Position numbers and translations under genes: made by a program
The notes under the pieces: generated by a model
What the model saw: only the letters and a program-made list of their open reading frames with translations
The model's database searches: none
What the model was told of the DNA's origin: nothing
Shown: in pieces, positions 36,600-48,500 of the stretch
Layout: the number at the start of each line of letters is the position of its first letter
How positions within the stretch are numbered: the stretch's first letter is position 1
Source: Plectrocnemia conspersa
Lineage: Eukaryota; Arthropoda; Insecta; Trichoptera; Polycentropodidae
Reading direction: 5' to 3'
NCBI GenBank assembly: GCA_009617715.1
Contig: VTFK01000337.1
Location: 1-64,000 of the forward strand
Length of the DNA stretch: 64,000 bases

Positions 36600-37290
36600 T
36601 TTAGTTAAGCATATTTTCGTATGTAACGCGAACGGACGTTGCACTTAACTTTTCGCCAGAGTTTATTCCACACACTCGGACGTTGAAATAACAAATGTCA
36701 GGGGTAATGGGGTCAGACGGAAATACCTGTAAATTTACACAGACCCTCGAGGTCAAGGGGTCAAAGGAGACGCCTTTCGCTTTTAATGAGTTTTGACAGC
36801 TCTGACGAAAGCTCCGAGGCGACAAAAATATTTTCCGCGAAAAGTCGCTCCTGTCAGCCGACTTTTAATAATTAAGACCCGAAAATTTTAGGCAAAAGTT
36901 AATATTTTTTCGACCACCATAATCGCTCGTTTGTGTGCGACCTAATTGCCGGTCGAAAAAAACGGTACATTTAACCGAAAAGCAGGGGAGAAACACCTGA
37001 AAGTTTTGGTTTTTTCGCTGCGTAAAATCCAGACAGAAAGAGAGGGTTGACGAGGTAAAAAAAATCCGAGCCAAGTGCAAATTCATAATGGACATGGAGC
37101 GGAAGAGAGTGGCGGGCTGTTTTTGTGATAAAGTTGAATTTTCAAAGTACATTTGGAAGGCCATTGATGGTGACATAATTGGACTTTCTTTTCCTGGAAG
37201 CCGTCGGTTTGCTAATGTACATTTTGAAACAGAAATAACCATAACAATAGTATTTTATCTGAAAATTTTCAGACATTTGTAAAGCAAAAT
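36600..37290. other. GC-richer noncoding island
   Basis: About 690 bases of balanced composition, including acgaaagctccgaggcgac and taattgccggtcg-type words. Openings on the minus strand (36601-36825, 36865-37242) and plus strand (37088-37282) overlap one another, and none has a recognisable motif. TAAT cores around 36785 and 36867 are common in homeodomain-bound enhancers, but also in any AT-rich DNA. Confidence 0.35.
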
Positions 37291-37299
37291 AAAATGGAG

Positions 37300-40200
37300 C
37301 TTATTCTAATATAATGAAAACATATTTTGCGATTAAATTTGCACAACGCTTTACAGAAAATGTGAAAACAATAAAACCAAGTATAAATTAATAATACATT
37401 GTAAAACGTATACCGATACATTTTTATCTTTAAGTAAAATTGCCTTAATTTAGATTAAACTAGCACGATGGATGAATGATAAAAGGCATGGTAATTAACC
37501 TGTGGGCTTAGGAAAATATATATTACATAAATCCTCGACATTTTTTAAAATATATATTTTTTTAACAGTTATATATTGTAATAATAATTTTAGTCGAGCA
37601 CCTTTAATTATTTTTTTCACCGTTACACAGATTTATTTGCACCATATTTATCTTTTATTTTTTTAAATGTGTAATTCAATAATTATTGCTTGTACAATGT
37701 CTATCATGACTCATTGGGAAACCCCATCAAACCGTGATGGTCAGATTTGTAAAAAAAATCAAAATCTTAAAAATAAAATTCTTGACAATTACCTAAAATA
37801 TAAGCTATCGTTAAAGATGTTTGTTAAGTAATGAATGCAAATTCCAGAAAGGCGCTTAAATCAATGTATTGTCTAAATATTTAATTTATTTTAATCTCAA
37901 TGACAAATATCATGATTAGTAATTCAAATCAAGCATGGTTAATAGAACAGGTGCAAAACTTTTATGACGTTAGAAACAAGAACCAGGTTAATCAGTTCAG
38001 ATTAACTATATTAGGATTATCTTAAAAAATCAATAAAAATTTGGTATAAATTAATATAATATACGTCAATCTTAAAATAAAATTTTCTTTAAAAATATGT
38101 TTAAAATTATGTATATTTCAATATCCGAATAAGTCATGAAAAAAAATAAGTTTTAATTTTTATAAAATATATTCTAATTTATTTGAAATGCTAATGTTTG
38201 CGGCAAATAAACAGTATTTCAAATTTCATAATGCTGTTGCTTTTAAATGCACAGTGAACTCACAGTAAGATTTTTATTTATTTATTTTTATATGGTATAC
38301 ATCGCATATTTTCCTCCACATTAAAATAAAACTAGGAAAAAAATTAATTTAATTAAAAAAAAAAAGTTTCAAGTTATACAAACTTGAAAAACGTTAGCTA
38401 CTTAGTAAAAACCAGTTAGTATTATTAAGTATGAGTCCATATTTAAATTTTATAAAATAAACAAGAACCACAACCAGTTATCAATAAAATTAAACCTATG
38501 TACCAAAGATAATAATGGAAAACTTTTCGCATAATCAAACAACGGTTCGTATATCTATGTAATATGGGGTCACGTTTTGAACTTAGACGTTAACTTGAAC
38601 CGGCCGCCGTTGTATCGATTTCTTGTACATACTAATATCGCATATCCTTAAATTAATTACAAACTACAAATGATCCCTGTGAGATAGTGTTATTAATTAC
38701 TATTAATTATAGCAAATTTTGGCCGTCGAGGATTAAACTTGTTCGGCTCGCACGTGACCCTAATTTATAATGTTATATTCTGTGTCGTGTGTGGCACGCT
38801 GATGTATTATGTTACTATTGTGTTAATTATCATAAATAATAATATAGTTAACATTAGTAAAATGCAATAATAATACAAGCATAATTAAATATTTAAATGT
38901 TTACTCACAATTGAAAAAGTACTTCTATTCAGCTAATTCCTGAAACAATAAAATTAAAATTATTATTTTATGAAGTGTTGCAGTTTATCAATGTTATAAA
39001 ATGTTATAATTAACGTTGTGAATTTAATTTCACAAATAAGACAATTTCAACACTCTTTTTCATTTAACTTCTTAGACCATCTTTGAGACTTTTTGATCCA
39101 TCAAAGTACTCTATTCTCCGATAACTAAAATAATGACATTTGGCCATAGATACCAACAGTAAGAATAGGATTCGAGAAGACAAAATGGTTACGTGTGAAG
39201 TAAAAAGCGTGGTAACTTAGTAATTAACCTGTATATTATTTTATATATCTGTTATCGTATTACATATACAAAAAATACTGAGTCTATGTTTTCGTCCAAT
39301 AGTTTTAACAACACTTTTTGTATGCCCCTTCTCGCTAATAAAATATAAACGATGTTTATCGCGCGGTTCGTTCACAATTTTCCCGGCAATCAATCCATCA
39401 CCCGCGATATCAATCACTTAATAATCAATCTGTCAATAAAGTTGAATAATGCCAACTCTTTGGAAAATTATTTCTCATCCTGAAGGCGGAGAAGTGGCGT
39501 TCTTCTCCCAGAACCGAATCTTTAGGAAGAGCCGAGGTGCCGAGATATAGCATAACGAAAATAGAAAAAAAAGCTGGCTGTGAAAAGCTCTGAGATGACG
39601 CTGCAACTTTCCTCCTAAGTGAGGGATTACCCTTATCTTTGATAGAAAAAGGATCACGGAAGTACCAAAGTAGATTTCGCCTAGTTTTAGATTACTTTTT
39701 CGCACAACGTGATAATTCCTCATAATAGTGTATCGTTCGCCCCTTAGGTAACAATGTCAAATAATGATGTACGAGGTAAGGTTCTTATTAAAATAACGCT
39801 TTGGGTTAATATAGTTATTAAATTATTTAAAAAAATAATATAAAACAATTTCAAAGCGTCTCTTATATAAATATATATTTAATATATATTTGTTTGTAAT
39901 TTTATTTTATTTGTAAATTTAATTGGTTAATTTTATTCAAGAGCAATTTAAGTGACTCTTTTACAAGTTTTTTGGCTAAGTGTAAGATTATATAATCATA
40001 TGAAATTCTAGTAGAAAATATTTATAAATAATTTCGATTAAAAAATATTATTTATTATATATTCATTTGCGATATAAAATATGAAAAGTGCCACTTTCTA
40101 AGCTTATATAACACACTGCCACTGGTGATAATCTCTCATACTTAAAAAACGTTTTACTGTGCCTAGGCAGAGGATAAATTTGTCCGAGTAACTTTGCGCT

Positions 40201-40790
40201 GATGACACCCGCGCCGAGAAGCTATCGCGAATTTCTCTCCTTATTCACAATCCATTGAAGCCGAAATGAAAATCTCGAGAGCCAGGGATATAGGGAAATT
40301 TGACATAAAGACAGGAATAAGTCAAATCAGATAAAGGTTTTATGATTGTTTTACTGAAGGGGCAGTACCGTTTTCTTGTGCGTGTCTTTTTGAGCTTTTC
40401 AAAGCTTAAGAATAATCCTTGACGTTTTTTAAAGCAAAGTAAATCGTCGACGTATACACAGGGGTCGTGTGTGTTTTTTAACTTTAAGCCATAACGCAGT
40501 TCATTTCCAAAATAAACATTTATTTGAAATGTACGCAATTCATGTGTTTTGCATTTAAAATGGTTTTTATTACGTGAGATAAGCTTAATGGTTATTTCAT
40601 GGGTAAAATATATAAAAAAATGCCACAAATATATATTTTTTTACAACTTTTAAATGTTACTTAGGTTTTTATTAAATTATTTCACTTTACTAATAATATT
40701 ATCATTGACACAGAATATCGTTAGAAAATAAATTAATGTACAAAATAAAAATCATACATAATTCAAACCTTATAAACTATATACATATAC
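37300..40790. other. Noncoding stretch with islands at 38560-38780, 39350-39780 and 40180-40330
   Basis: AT-rich DNA alternates with three denser patches. In 39475-39723 and 40245-40628 there are minus-strand openings of 82 and 127 codons. The latter (start MWHFFIYFTHEITIKL) has no family features and its composition tracks local AT content, so I treat both as chance. Confidence 0.35.
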
Positions 40791-40796
40791 TTTGTC

Positions 40797-41179
40797 ATAA
40801 TAATAGAGCACCGCAAAAAATGTGTTAATCTTAAAAAATCGTAAAAAAAATAAAAACCGATCGAGATTTTTTTGTGTTTATTTTAAGCTTATTTTTAATA
40901 TTTAGTAGACTCACCCTTAGATTTAACTACAGCTGCAATATTTTTTGGTCTACTGTCAACTAATGACTTGCAGGTGTATCTGCAATTTTTCTCGCAGCGG
41001 AATTTTGTATTTGAAATTGTGTTAAGCAACCATTTTTTAATATAAATGTCACTATTCACACTACCCTTGCAAGTTTACACGTTTTCTACACCTGCTGCTG
41101 CCATACACCGCAAGATCATAACGCTTCCGCCACTATATTTTACTTTAGGTACTACGCAACCAGATAGATAATCTTCACC
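40797..41179 (-). pseudogene. Tc1-like transposase, C-terminal part
   Basis: The minus strand from 41179 reads VGEDYLSGCVVPKVKYSGGS followed by VMILRCMAAAGV. This is the Tc1 'v..kyggGsvMvWGc...G.G' block before the second catalytic aspartate, with WG changed to LR. Then come NVYTCKGSVNSDIYIK-like codons and later NCRYTCKSL-type sequence, with a stop in between. It ends toward 40797 with a candidate terminus containing gagcaccgcaaaaaatgtg. It is the downstream half of the gene split by the insertion at 41190-42010. Confidence 0.75.
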
Positions 41180-41189
41180 AACTCTACGA
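41180..41189 (+). repeat. Target-site duplication, left (aactctacga)
   Basis: aactctacga is repeated at 42011-42020 right after the poly-A tail of the retrotransposon. The first base may be part of the tail, so the duplication is 9 or 10 bp. Confidence 0.88.
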
Positions 41190-42010
41190 CGTTTGTATAC
41201 ACATGGACTTTAGACTAAAATTCAATAAACATATAACTGAACTCCGGTCGAAAGGGCTCGGCGCCATTGCGGCTCTAAAATCAATATTTAATAGAAAAAG
41301 TGCGCTTACAATAAAAAATAAAATTCTAGTCTATAGACAATTAATCAGACCTGTTTTAACTTACGCTTGTTCAGTGTGGAGTAACGCGAGTAATAGTAAT
41401 TTTAATAAACTTCAAGTTATCCAAAATAAAGCCATAAAAATAATTTATAATACACCGTTTTATACTAACCTTAAAAAACTCCACACCAAACATTTAATTC
41501 CTACCATTAAAGAATACTGTTATTATCAAACCGAAAAATACTATAAAAAAATCTCGCGAGACCACGCAAACCCACTAATTTCAAGAATCGGTGATTACGA
41601 CAAAGCAAAACTTAAATTTAAATACAAACATAAAATGCCTTAGCACATATTGCTTTGATGCAGTTAAGCTCATCGCAGTGTCATCAGTTTCAGGTCTACA
41701 GGGCTAGGTTTATTTACCTTTGTATGTGTTTTATTTTGTATATTATGTATAATTTGTTTTTCTCATCTGCTTCATTCTTTTCCAAAATTTTTTTTTTTTT
41801 TTGGATTTTTTAAATTTTTTAAAGGTTTTATGTATTTTTTCCTTTAATTTAGTATACTCTCGTATAATTTATTACTTTTTTTTATGTTATTGTATAACTT
41901 AACAATTTGTAAACAATGTAAATGGTTATAAACCAGTATTGTGCATTTAATATATCTGTATGCTATTTTACCTATGTCTATTTAAGAAATAAACTTTTAT
42001 AAAAAAAAAA
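41190..42010 (+). mobile_element. Jockey-like non-LTR retrotransposon, severely 5'-truncated, intact 3' end
   Basis: The inserted segment begins inside the RT C-terminal region and ends with a 3' untranslated region, aataaa (41989) and a poly-A tail (42000-42010). It is bracketed by 9-10-bp target duplications. Together these are the marks of target-primed reverse transcription with 5' truncation. It lies in the opposite orientation within a Tc1-like transposase gene, so it is the younger of the two. The poly-A and duplication are nearly undecayed. Confidence 0.92.
41203..41643 (+). pseudogene. Jockey-like reverse transcriptase C-terminal fragment
   Basis: This is a 146-codon open frame ending at tag 41641. 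It reads MDFRLKFNKHITELRSKGLG, LKSIFNRKSALTIKNKILVY, then RQLIRPVLTYACSVWSNAS. The rest reads KLQVIQNKAIKIIYNTPFY, HLIPTIKEYCYYQTEKYYKK. It matches the conserved region after the RT thumb in jockey-clade elements ('yrqlirPvltYg..vWg.a....l..lq.iqnkalr.i.. .p.y..n..l..dl.ip.i.e'). The frame is uninterrupted although the fragment cannot function, because the palm domain and endonuclease are missing. Relatives lie at 10335 (minus), 15250 and 50530. Confidence 0.9.
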
Positions 42011-42020
42011 AACTCTACGA
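42011..42020 (+). repeat. Target-site duplication, right (aactctacga)
   Basis: Match of 41180-41189 following the poly-A tail. Confidence 0.88.
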
Positions 42021-42335
42021 GCACGTATACTACACCAGAGGTCTTAAAATTAAAAAAATAATTTAAAAAAGTATTATTATTTAAATAAAATATTACTTTA
42101 GAAAATTTTGTGTTTATTAAATTAGTTTAAAATTATCTCAAAGTTGGATTCATTGGACCAAATGTCTTTCACCCAATCTTCAGATGTCCAATCTCAGTGT
42201 TTTAGGTCCCACTCTAACCTTAGAGTTGTATTTATTTCTGAAAACCACGGTTTGTGTCGGGCTTCTTCTCACTATTCGCAAATAAATGGATGTCCATTTG
42301 CAGCCAGCTTTGAAAACGTTTTTTGACAAATTATT
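42021..42335 (-). pseudogene. Tc1-like transposase, central part with first catalytic site
   Basis: The minus strand reads TTLRLEWDLKH, DWTSEDWVKDIWSNESNFEI and then, after an AT-rich slip, codons resembling VYVLVE next to the insertion point. This is the Tc1 signature 'rl.fa.kh..W..edW..viwSDES.fei'. The first catalytic aspartate of SDES is replaced by N. Joined in order with 40797-41179, the two pieces span the first catalytic box and the block before the second. Stops and the D-to-N change show the gene is dead. The N-terminal paired-type DNA-binding region is not found beyond 42335. Confidence 0.8.
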
Positions 42336-42339
42336 CTTT

Positions 42340-44630
42340 TTTGTTATTTAGGTTTCCAAGACTTATGCATTAGATGATTTTTTTATTTTATTATATTAAA
42401 TTATAGAGTCTCATACATATTTTATATTAGATGAATGTTTTTTATTGAATATTTATTATTATTAATAAAATAAATTTAAATATTATTTTATGTGGTATTA
42501 AATACAAAGGTATGGTATTATATTAATTTTGGTAATTAGAGATAATCATTAATATTTACCAGAATTTAACAAATTATATATAATTACAGGATATTTCATA
42601 ACTAAAATTCAATCATTGATTTGTGCGGTATACCTACTAAATCACGCTTTATTGCGTATAATACGCGATTCAGTACGTGTTTAAGGGTTAACCGCGGCAA
42701 TAGCTCGGCGAACGCGAATTTAATCGATTTGTCGTCAAACTTTGGCTCAGTTTCGAATAACTGTCACAGTATTTGACATTCGGGTGCGGGCGGCAGAATG
42801 ATTTATTTGTTAATTTCGAAATTTTCCTTTGATGCTTTTTTACGTCGGCGCGTAAATAATGGTAAAGTTTTCCGGTAATGGAGCACGTTTTGGCGTTTCA
42901 TTTGTATTCAAATTATGATTGTTCCCTGGCCGACACGGCAGGGAAAAGGTGTGAGAGAAATCGGCCGAAGCAGGAGAGACAAGGAAGGAAAAGGGCTCAG
43001 AAGCGATGCCGGAGCGAGAAGGGTGGACAGACGTGTAGGATTACATCTCAATAGTTAACCGGTCGAGGTGGGGAATAAAATATTACCAGAGAGGCGAAAT
43101 GCGCAACATGATAGTTTTCTCCACCGTAAAAATTGCGGCAGAATAAGGAACGGAAGCGAGGAGATTCGATTGCATATTTGATCATGTAATTTGTCCGCAG
43201 AATGCCTCTGAGTGGTAATATAAGAAATAGAATACGTCGTAATATGGTTTTGTTTTGTTGTGTGTATCTATCTTATAATAAAATGTGGGCGAAAACAATA
43301 AAATTGTTAGAGTTTTAAATATAAAAATAAATTTAGGAATTTATGCCAGTTTTTATATTTATTTTATTTTCATCGATTAATTCGCGTATTTTTACGATTT
43401 ACGTAAGACAAGACAAGTTACTTTATATACAATTTTAATACAGTAACTTTCACATAAAATTATTTGCTCCTCCGAACAGTGCTGTTAATATTGTTTCAGC
43501 ATTGGTTTATAAACAACCATATTATTCAGTTACTTACTACAATGGTGGAAAATGTACAGTCTTCAATATAAATGAAAGCATTTTCACTGCGAACACACCC
43601 CTCGGAGCTGTCTAAAGAACGACGGTGCGCTAAATTGAGAAGAATCTGCGAATAAACGCTTTACGGGGGGTGATTATTAGTCTTGCGTCTAGACCGGTGT
43701 TTGTGTCCCAGAGATACGACAAACAACTTAGCACCCGCAGAACGGAAGCAAACATTAAACATCGGCATGGGGATAAGCTTGAGCTTTCAACTGAACCACT
43801 AGCTGAAACGCTCCTCGAGTATAGAGTATAGAGCGTGAAGATCTTACCAGACTAAACAAGCGACGTTTTGTTCTGGAACTGTACGTTCAGGAGCATGCAT
43901 GGAAAATTATCGACAGTTTGAAGGGTGAAGGTATTTGCCTGAGTGCGATTGCAAATGGCATGAATAATCGTTGTTAAATGTACTCTGAAAACGCGTGAGA
44001 AGTGAATAACCAATAATAGCACTGTAACGCAAGCTTTTTGCATAAAATATAATTAAATATAAATATACTTAATAATACTTGCTGATTTCAGCTGTAAAGT
44101 TATTAATTACCAAAAACAAAACATTAACCAAAACTCATCAGACTATATCAATTTTTTTATTATATATATATTAAAGTGATAAGTTTGATTTAAAATAAAG
44201 TAATTTTTTATTAAATCAATAATTCTTATGACATTTATGTTCGTGCCGCAAAAATATATTTCGTACATATTAAAAACCATCCGTAAATCGAAACATCATA
44301 TACAAATTCTACAAATTTTATAATTGCTATATATATTATATTGCTATATTTTTAATATATTTTATTTTAGAAAAATCTTTAAAAAAATATTTTTTCAGTG
44401 AATATTCTCTAAAATAAATCAAGCTTTGATAACATCTTGAAAACATAAAATAATTAGTTTTGCAATTAGTATTTTTAATAGTTATTAAAAAATAAAATTA
44501 ATAAGAAACATCTAAATAAATAAATTATTTAACTTCACACTTTATAAGCTATTTTTGCTGACTCAATACCTTAATTGAAAATTTTACTGAAGTGAAATTT
44601 CAAAAATATAAATATTACCTTTCATCTATT
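42340..44630. other. Noncoding stretch with islands at 42650-43220 and 43590-44040
   Basis: Two clearly denser blocks stand out in A/T-rich DNA. 42650-43220 has words such as gggtgcgggcggcagaatg and a purine-rich run, gagagacaaggaaggaaaagg. 43590-44040 contains ctcctcgagtatagagtatagagc. A 63-codon minus-strand opening at 43852-44043 has no motif. Neither block resembles a transposon known to me. Confidence 0.35.
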
Positions 44631-44716
44631 TTCAACCCTTAAAATATATTGTTTTGTGGTTTTATAACCAAGGTAATGTATTTTTTTTACATTTGGTTTT
44701 ATAAACATATTAATGC

Positions 44717-44724
44717 ATTATGCC
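44717..44724 (+). repeat. Target-site duplication, left (attatgcc)
   Basis: attatgcc precedes the TAGGATTCC terminus and is repeated exactly at 45290-45297. Confidence 0.9.
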
Positions 44725-44842
44725 TAGGATTCCAATATAAATACCGATGAGGATTATCATAATGAAATTCATAAAGCACAATCAATTATTTTTCAACATG
44801 TTATATTTCGTGTACAAAGTTGCCGTGTCATTATCTTTTGTC

Positions 44843-44947
44843 TGAACGTGCTTTTTCAGCAGCAGGCTGCTTAGGAACAAATCAGATCAAGGCTAAATGA
44901 TAAACACTTGATGCTTTGATGTAACTTCGTGAGTTCTATTCAAAATA
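44843..44947 (+). pseudogene. hAT transposase C-terminal dimerisation remnant
   Basis: One frame reads RAFSAAGCLGTNQIKAK, two stops, TLDALM, one stop, LREFYSK. It corresponds to the hAT ending 'ERlFSaaG.l.t..R.rL......dal..lre'. About 35 codons are left, in a single frame with three stops. It belongs to the 565-bp element. Confidence 0.8.
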
Positions 44948-44970
44948 ATGTTTTCAATTAATTGTGTCTA

Positions 44971-45010
44971 TGAATGTACATACCTATGTACATACCTATG
45001 TACATTCATT
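44971..45010. repeat. Palindromic tandem repeat
   Basis: The block starts with tgaatgtacata, continues with two units of cctatgtacata-type sequence and closes with ctatgtacattca. It reads as a near-palindrome overall as well as a 12-bp tandem repeat. It lies inside the hAT derivative. Confidence 0.7.
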
Positions 45011-45289
45011 GTCAAAAGTTCATTTTTTTCTTCTCAAATAAATATATAACCTTCCCTTTTTTATTTTTATTATATTATTTTCTATTTTAAGTCCAAGACT
45101 AAAATTATACGTACTTTATACATTGTACGTTAAAAAAACAGATGTAAAAATATATTGTATTATTCATTTTTTAAATTATTTTATCGATTAACATGAAAAT
45201 TATCGGGACTGGTCCCGGGATCCCGGGATCGACTAAATGCAATACCGAAATCCCGGGATCAAAATTTTGGCCCGGGATTGGAATCCCTA

Positions 45290-45297
45290 ATTATGCC
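45290..45297 (+). repeat. Target-site duplication, right (attatgcc)
   Basis: Exact repeat of 44717-44724 directly after the right terminus. Confidence 0.9.
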
Positions 45298-45500
45298 AAA
45301 ATGAGAGGTCATGGAATTCATAGTTTTCGCTGGCGTGTCGAGTTGTATTATTTTCGCCTGTGATTTGTGAAACAGCTAGAATCTGTCGCAATGTGTTTTT
45401 TTCATGCTTTCTAAATGATTATTTTATAATACTGATTCGATATAATTCTCAAAAATTGCAAATTTGCTTCTAGGACTCACATACGAAATGTGTTTACGCC
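45298..45500 (+). repeat. Diverged dispersed repeat, copy A
   Basis: This copy aligns with 49345-49621 through several anchors in order. These are tttcgctggcgtgtcgagttg versus ttcgctggagtgtaaagttg; gcctgtgatttgt versus ggctgtgatctgt; tactgattcgatataa versus tactgattcaagacaa; and aaatgtgtttacgcc in both. The 5' part of copy A lies left of the hAT element (ending at 44724), because tttataaacatatt and atgcc line up with 49318-49350. The repeat type is unknown and I see no coding frame. Confidence 0.65.
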
Positions 45501-45509
45501 ACACACGCG

Positions 45510-48500
45510 ATCGGATTTTGCGGACGTATTATGTCACACGATTGTAAGGGCATATCTTGACTTAAACTTTATTGCAAAAACACAGCATAGTTTTTTTAAA
45601 TACATTCTACTCTGCGCACATACTTGTTGTTCGTTGACTTTTAAGTTAGCGACATATAGGACTCGCCTATCATGCTTGAATAAGACTTTCACCTGGGTAT
45701 GTTTTATATTATTAGCAGATTGTGACAGGTGTTTTTAAATACTCGCGTGACAAAAAATGTAGTACAAGAATTAATTCAATAAGTTTATGATCTACAAATT
45801 TTAAATATATATAAATTATACAAGTAGATAATTTTTTTTTTTGTATAATTGTAAAATTGCATATTTTGCTGATAATTAATAGTCATTGATTTACGATGGT
45901 TACTACAAAAATATGGAGGAAAATGACGCATGATTGCAAATGGCAAATAAAATAGTAAACGTCTTACAACAGTATTATTTATACGATATATGATAGAGCA
46001 TGGAACTTACTTCTGAGGACAAAAGACAAAGGGTAAGAAGGCAACTTTCACTGAACGGGTAAGGGTGAAATATTTAATGTACGTATTTGTGTTTAACAGT
46101 TGCTTTTCGCTAAAGTTGCATCACAAAAGTCCGAGATTAAGATTTGATACGTGTCGTATTTACTAAAAGCACGTTTCTCTTGATTATTTATTAAAAGCAT
46201 CGTAACTCGAGTTACACCTTTAACGTCGTTTGTCGATTGTTAAGCGGCGAAAGTAGCAACATTAATACGTCAAGACTCGTTGATTAGTGACAAGTGGGAG
46301 GCAATCTTATAAAGCAATTTGCCAAAATTCGAACAACACACGGACTGCTAGATGGCGAACTTCCCTCGCATCTGTTTGTTGTATAATTAGTTGTGTTAGT
46401 AGGCGGTGTGAGGTAGGAAGGGCGAGGGAGTGGTGGTGTTATAGGTGGCGGTTGGCGTCGTACATAATGAATGGCAGGCCCAGAACTTCACAACTCTCGA
46501 GAGTTAAACCTTTTAATAGTGAATGGTAATGGATGCGAGGAGAGAACTTTTCAAAATATGTTTATGATCGTCAACGAAGCGGCGCTACCCCGCAGGAATG
46601 TCTTCTAATTGCATTAGGGGACGCCCTTTGTCGCCGGCAGGTCTCATGCTAGGCGTGTGGGCTTGTGAGTTTCTACTGGGTACAAGAAGGGTGGGTGCCA
46701 AGAGTGGGTGGCGGTTACGTTTTGTTCCCGAGCGCGATTCCTCATTTCTCCAGACAACAATTACGACTTCGGCATTCATAACGGATGGCGCTTCTTGTGA
46801 GCAAAACGTGTTTTCATATCGCCTAGAGTGACAGTGCGTAACAAATTACGGACGTAACAATGCGAAAATTAATAACAAGTTTCTCGCGACGAAGGTGTAA
46901 TTTAAACATTTTTCGCCTACGCTGCTAATTATTATGTATTTGATAAATTTTCGCATGTTTGAAGCATAAACATGTTTATGACATTCTATTCGATTTTACA
47001 CACTATATAATACATATACCTGATGTAATATAATATTGCCATAATATCAGTGCTTTGTTTGCTATATAACACACCAAACCGAAACCAATTCCTTATTTAT
47101 TGTTTAATCATTTTTTCTATGCCACTTGATAAAAAGCATCTAATAATGACAAATAAAATGTTGCAATGTAAAACTTTGTGATCAAATTGTGCCTTCTTAG
47201 AGTTCAAGATGTTAAGATTATATCACCATACTGACAACCAACAACCATACTGATTGTTGAAATGCTCTAACAACTTTGTTAACAACAAATGCTCTAACAA
47301 CAGGTTTAGATTTAGGTTTATAAATATTGTTTTTTCGAGTTAGCTAGAATTACTATCCTATTTTTAAAATAAGAATCAGAAATCACGTTTTAAAAAAATA
47401 AAGAAATTTGTCATGGGCTCCAAAGGTAAAAAGCTTAGTCGAGTTAAATTTATATAGTATAGAACAATTTTATAATACACATTTAAAATTAAAAGTTTTT
47501 CTGGCAACCATTAAAATGTTTCCTTACACCCCAAGAGGTGCACGCACTTTAAGATAAGAATCACTGCTTATTAAGAAAAATAAATTTATTTATTTAATAG
47601 CTCCAGGTAAATAAATAGAAATAGTCTTAAGCTTAATAATTAAAAAAAAAAAATTTATGTATTTTTTATTTTGCTTAGTGAAAGGTTTTTGTGATATTTT
47701 CCAAATTTATCTTATACTTATGTTTTTATATTACTTTTATTATAATTTTTTTTTTTTCTTTTCAATAGCTAGAAAATGGTTATAAGCTAGTAACTTATAA
47801 TTCATTTTAATTTTAAGTATTTTCGTATATTACTAAGTTTGTAATATACGTTATTATAAAAAGATATCAGCTTAAAATAAAAACACTGAGAACATCTGGA
47901 AGCTATAATACAACTTAAAAAAGGTTGAATATGCATTAACACTTGTTACTATTTATCATTTAGAATGAATGAATCGTATTTTTTATCGATTTACATAATA
48001 TAAATATATGTACACTTTCTGTATTATGTCAAATACAGCAATTTGAAATAGCTTATGAGATTGTTCGAATTCGTTATAAATTTCTGAAACAATGAATCAT
48101 TAACAGGTATTTAATAGACTGCTACAACGATCCCAAGAATTTCTTGAACATCATTACTTGAAATAATCGTTTTCACTAGAAATGTAATATCTTTAATAGT
48201 AAATTAAGGTTCAATTTGAAACGTTTTATACATAATATACAAAAAATGTTATTATATATATAAACATACATATATTAAACGTGAACTCTTTTGTACATTT
48301 GTACCTATAATAGAAGCATACCCAACAGGATTTACGATTTAATTAAAAAGGACATGTCTGCTTTTCGCATATACTGTGACTCATTTTTAAATTTAAATTA
48401 AATCTACGCTTGAATCAAAACGAATTAATTAAAAATATCTTCAATCAACTAGAATTTATACCGAACGCGAATATAAATTATGTTCATTATAAAAAAAAAA

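Larger units (their letters stand above)
44725..45289 (+). mobile_element. hAT deletion derivative (565 bp) with CCCGGGATC repeats
   Basis: The right end is ggaatccctaattatgcc and the left end is attatgcctaggattccaat. The inverted terminal words are TAGG(G)ATTCCAAT, with one G lost at the left, bounded by a perfect 8-bp duplication. Near the right end three copies of cccgggatc/gatcccggg-type words occur (45215-45280), likely transposase-binding repeats. The left subterminal repeats have been lost. The interior holds a short transposase remnant and a palindromic tandem repeat at 44971-45010. Confidence 0.9.

Noticed and set aside
40245..40628. 127-codon minus-strand frame
   Set aside because: It is long for the window but has no motif, no splice context and no homologous wording known to me; more likely chance.
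46287..46831. Frames of 64-80 codons on both strands
   Set aside because: They overlap antiparallel in a GC-balanced island, where stop codons are simply rarer.
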